DNA of 32,957 nt from Thermoflexus sp. (GTDB taxonomy: Bacteria; Chloroflexota; Anaerolineae; B4-G1; SLSP01), in assembly GCA_020722365.1 (NCBI GenBank), contig DYKY01000023.1, positions 1 to 32,957 on the forward strand. Reading direction: 5' to 3'. The position numbers and the translations under genes are program-made. Numbering within the stretch: the stretch's first letter is position 1; every line of letters starts with the position of its first letter. The notes beneath the pieces are model-generated. The model saw only the letters and a program-made list of their open reading frames with translations. It had not been told where the DNA came from and ran no database searches. This document shows positions 32,103 through 32,957 of the stretch, in pieces.

Positions 32103-32375
32103 ATGGATACGCAAGGCGCGAACGAAGCACAGGGTGCAAATACATTGATGATTCCAATCGAAATGGATTTATCTGAAGCAAAATTGCTGGAAGCCTTTCG
32201 GCGCTTGTCAGCTAAACGGCGGGCGGACTTGCTCGACAAACTGCAAACACTCCGTGAACCGATTTTGCGAACGGTATCGGCTAACACCTTGTATCACTTA
32301 ACGGCCTTGGTGTCATTAGGGGGTGATGCCGTGGCTGATGCAGAGGCGTTGTACGATGGTAACAATGGCAATTGA
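32103..32375 (+). CDS. putative antitoxin of a PIN-toxin pair
   Basis: This is a 90-aa protein. Its N-terminus (about 18 residues) is unstructured, followed by a helical region EMDLSEAKLLEAFRRLSAKRRADLLDKL and a second helix segment around TLYHLTALVSLGGDA. No known DNA-binding fold is certain. AGGAGG is four bases before the ATG, so it is well expressed. The next gene overlaps its end by 20 bp and is a PIN-domain protein, giving the classic VapBC order. Upstream, TATAGT at 32053-32058 may be a -10 box. The antitoxin role is inferred from context. Confidence 0.65.
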   Translation: MDTQGANEAQGANTLMIPIEMDLSEAKLLEAFRRLSAKRRADLLDKLQTLREPILRTVSANTLYHLTALVSLGGDAVADAEALYDGNNGN

Positions 32376-32817
32376 TACAAATGTGTTGGTTGGATTGCTA
32401 GATGACAACGACAAGTGGCATAATGTCACGGTGGCTTTACGTGATGCGTTATATGAAGCTGGAGTGGGGCTGATCTACTTTGATTGCGTGGTCAATGAAA
32501 CTGTTAGTGTGTTGGTGCGACGCATTTATGAGCAGAAGCGTCTTGAGCAATTGTGTCCATTGTTGGATCAACTGCGCGAGTGTGTGCCGGTGAGCGACAT
32601 CACGTGGATTGCTGGAGAGAGTAAGCGCCTCTATGCGGAGATTATGCGTTTGGTGCGTAATACCTCTGGAAAGCTCAATTTTCATGACGCGCTGCTCGCG
32701 CTAATTTGTCGTGAGCAAGGGGTGAACGCTTTAGTGAGTTTTGACCGCGATTTTGACGAATTGGATTGGCTGGCGCGCATTGAGCAAGCTTCTCAGGTTG
32801 CAGCATTGCTCGCCTAG
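32356..32817 (+). CDS. PIN-domain ribonuclease toxin (VapC-like)
   Basis: This is a 153-aa PIN-domain protein, a metal-dependent RNase toxin. The acidic site is visible as D7 (AIDTNVLV), E48 (VNETVSVLV), D111 (NFHDALLA) and D130/D132 (SFDRDFD). The start is ATG 32356 or ATG 32365; both overlap the antitoxin, by 20 or 11 bp. Overlap implies coupled translation with the antitoxin. Its target RNA cannot be told from sequence. Confidence 0.85.
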   Translation: MVTMAIDTNVLVGLLDDNDKWHNVTVALRDALYEAGVGLIYFDCVVNETVSVLVRRIYEQKRLEQLCPLLDQLRECVPVSDITWIAGESKRLYAEIMRLVRNTSGKLNFHDALLALICREQGVNALVSFDRDFDELDWLARIEQASQVAALLA

Positions 32818-32844
32818 ATTCGTTTGTAGTGACTTCATACGTTT

Positions 32845-32957
32845 GTGTGCGAGGCCGACCGGGCGCTGGTAATCTCGCCGATGGTCGATGCGCGCGCGCG
32901 GGCGTTGGCGAACGAATTGGGCATCGAGGTCTATAGCTACGCGGAGGATGTGACGCT
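32845..32957 (+). CDS. uncharacterised coding fragment running off the window end
   Basis: After a stop at 32830-32832 the frame is open to the end: CEADRALVISPMVDARARAL followed by ANELGIEVYSYAEDVT. Codon use and a Rossmann-like strand-helix-strand pattern look like real protein. There is no good start: the first is GTG 32845 without a ribosome site. This could be the C-terminal part of a larger protein broken by the toxin genes (for example a nuclease-like family protein), or a new gene. Its identity is not assigned. Confidence 0.4.
   Translation, partial: MCEADRALVISPMVDARARALANELGIEVYSYAEDVT

Overview
The window reads as chromosomal DNA of a bacterium with moderately high GC, most likely a member of the Chloroflexota (Anaerolineae-like). 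This placement is an inference from gene content: DUF4388 plus MglA-like GTPase, a DUF3467-translin pair, a V4R protein, a very large multi-GAF hybrid kinase and a complete MEP pathway. No rRNA or tRNA marker is present. No tRNA, CRISPR array or transposase gene was seen.

Layout. (1) 1-439: 3' end of a dGTPase gene, convergent with the next block. (2) 440-8497, minus strand: all seven enzymes of the MEP isoprenoid pathway in one block, transcribed dxs-dxr-ispH-[two small DUF genes]-ispD-ispF-ispE-ispG. (3) 8753-9562: a second copy of dxs reduced to its C-terminal part. (4) 9660-11495, plus strand from here on: recN. (5) 11609-12993: DUF4388 protein and MglA-like GTPase. (6) 13087-16924: alpha/beta hydrolase, V4R protein, left-handed beta-helix protein and a relative of cyanobacterial acyl-ACP reductase, closed by a hairpin. 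(7) 16995-24118: response regulator with a degenerate GGDEF domain, 1667-aa multi-GAF hybrid histidine kinase, single-domain response regulator, and a second alpha/beta-hydrolase-fold protein whose nucleophile serine is glycine. (8) 24245-26830: N-acetylmuramoyl-L-alanine amidase, ssb, DUF3467 and translin, with two copies of a ~97-bp element bounded by inverted repeats. (9) 26977-32004: bifunctional ATP sulfurylase/APS kinase, a GHMP kinase of galacturonokinase type and a GDP-mannose 3,5-epimerase-like enzyme, interrupted by an AbiEii-like nucleotidyltransferase and a small partner. (10) 32103-32817: an antitoxin/PIN-toxin pair, then a coding fragment running off the end.

How the parts may work together. 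Block 2 makes IPP/DMAPP from pyruvate and glyceraldehyde 3-phosphate. Blocks 5-7 look like a sensory/switch module flanking a small set of genes that could handle acyl thioesters or aldehydes; the function is not established. Block 9 has the enzymes to make PAPS and unusual nucleotide-sugar precursors, which fits a sulfated or acidic surface polysaccharide.

Across the window, several gene junctions carry degenerate tandem repeats with a 7-bp period. Unit sequence differs from junction to junction while the period stays the same, and in the MEP block the repeats run into the last codons of ispE and ispD. This and the paired inverted-repeat elements are the most unusual non-coding structure seen.
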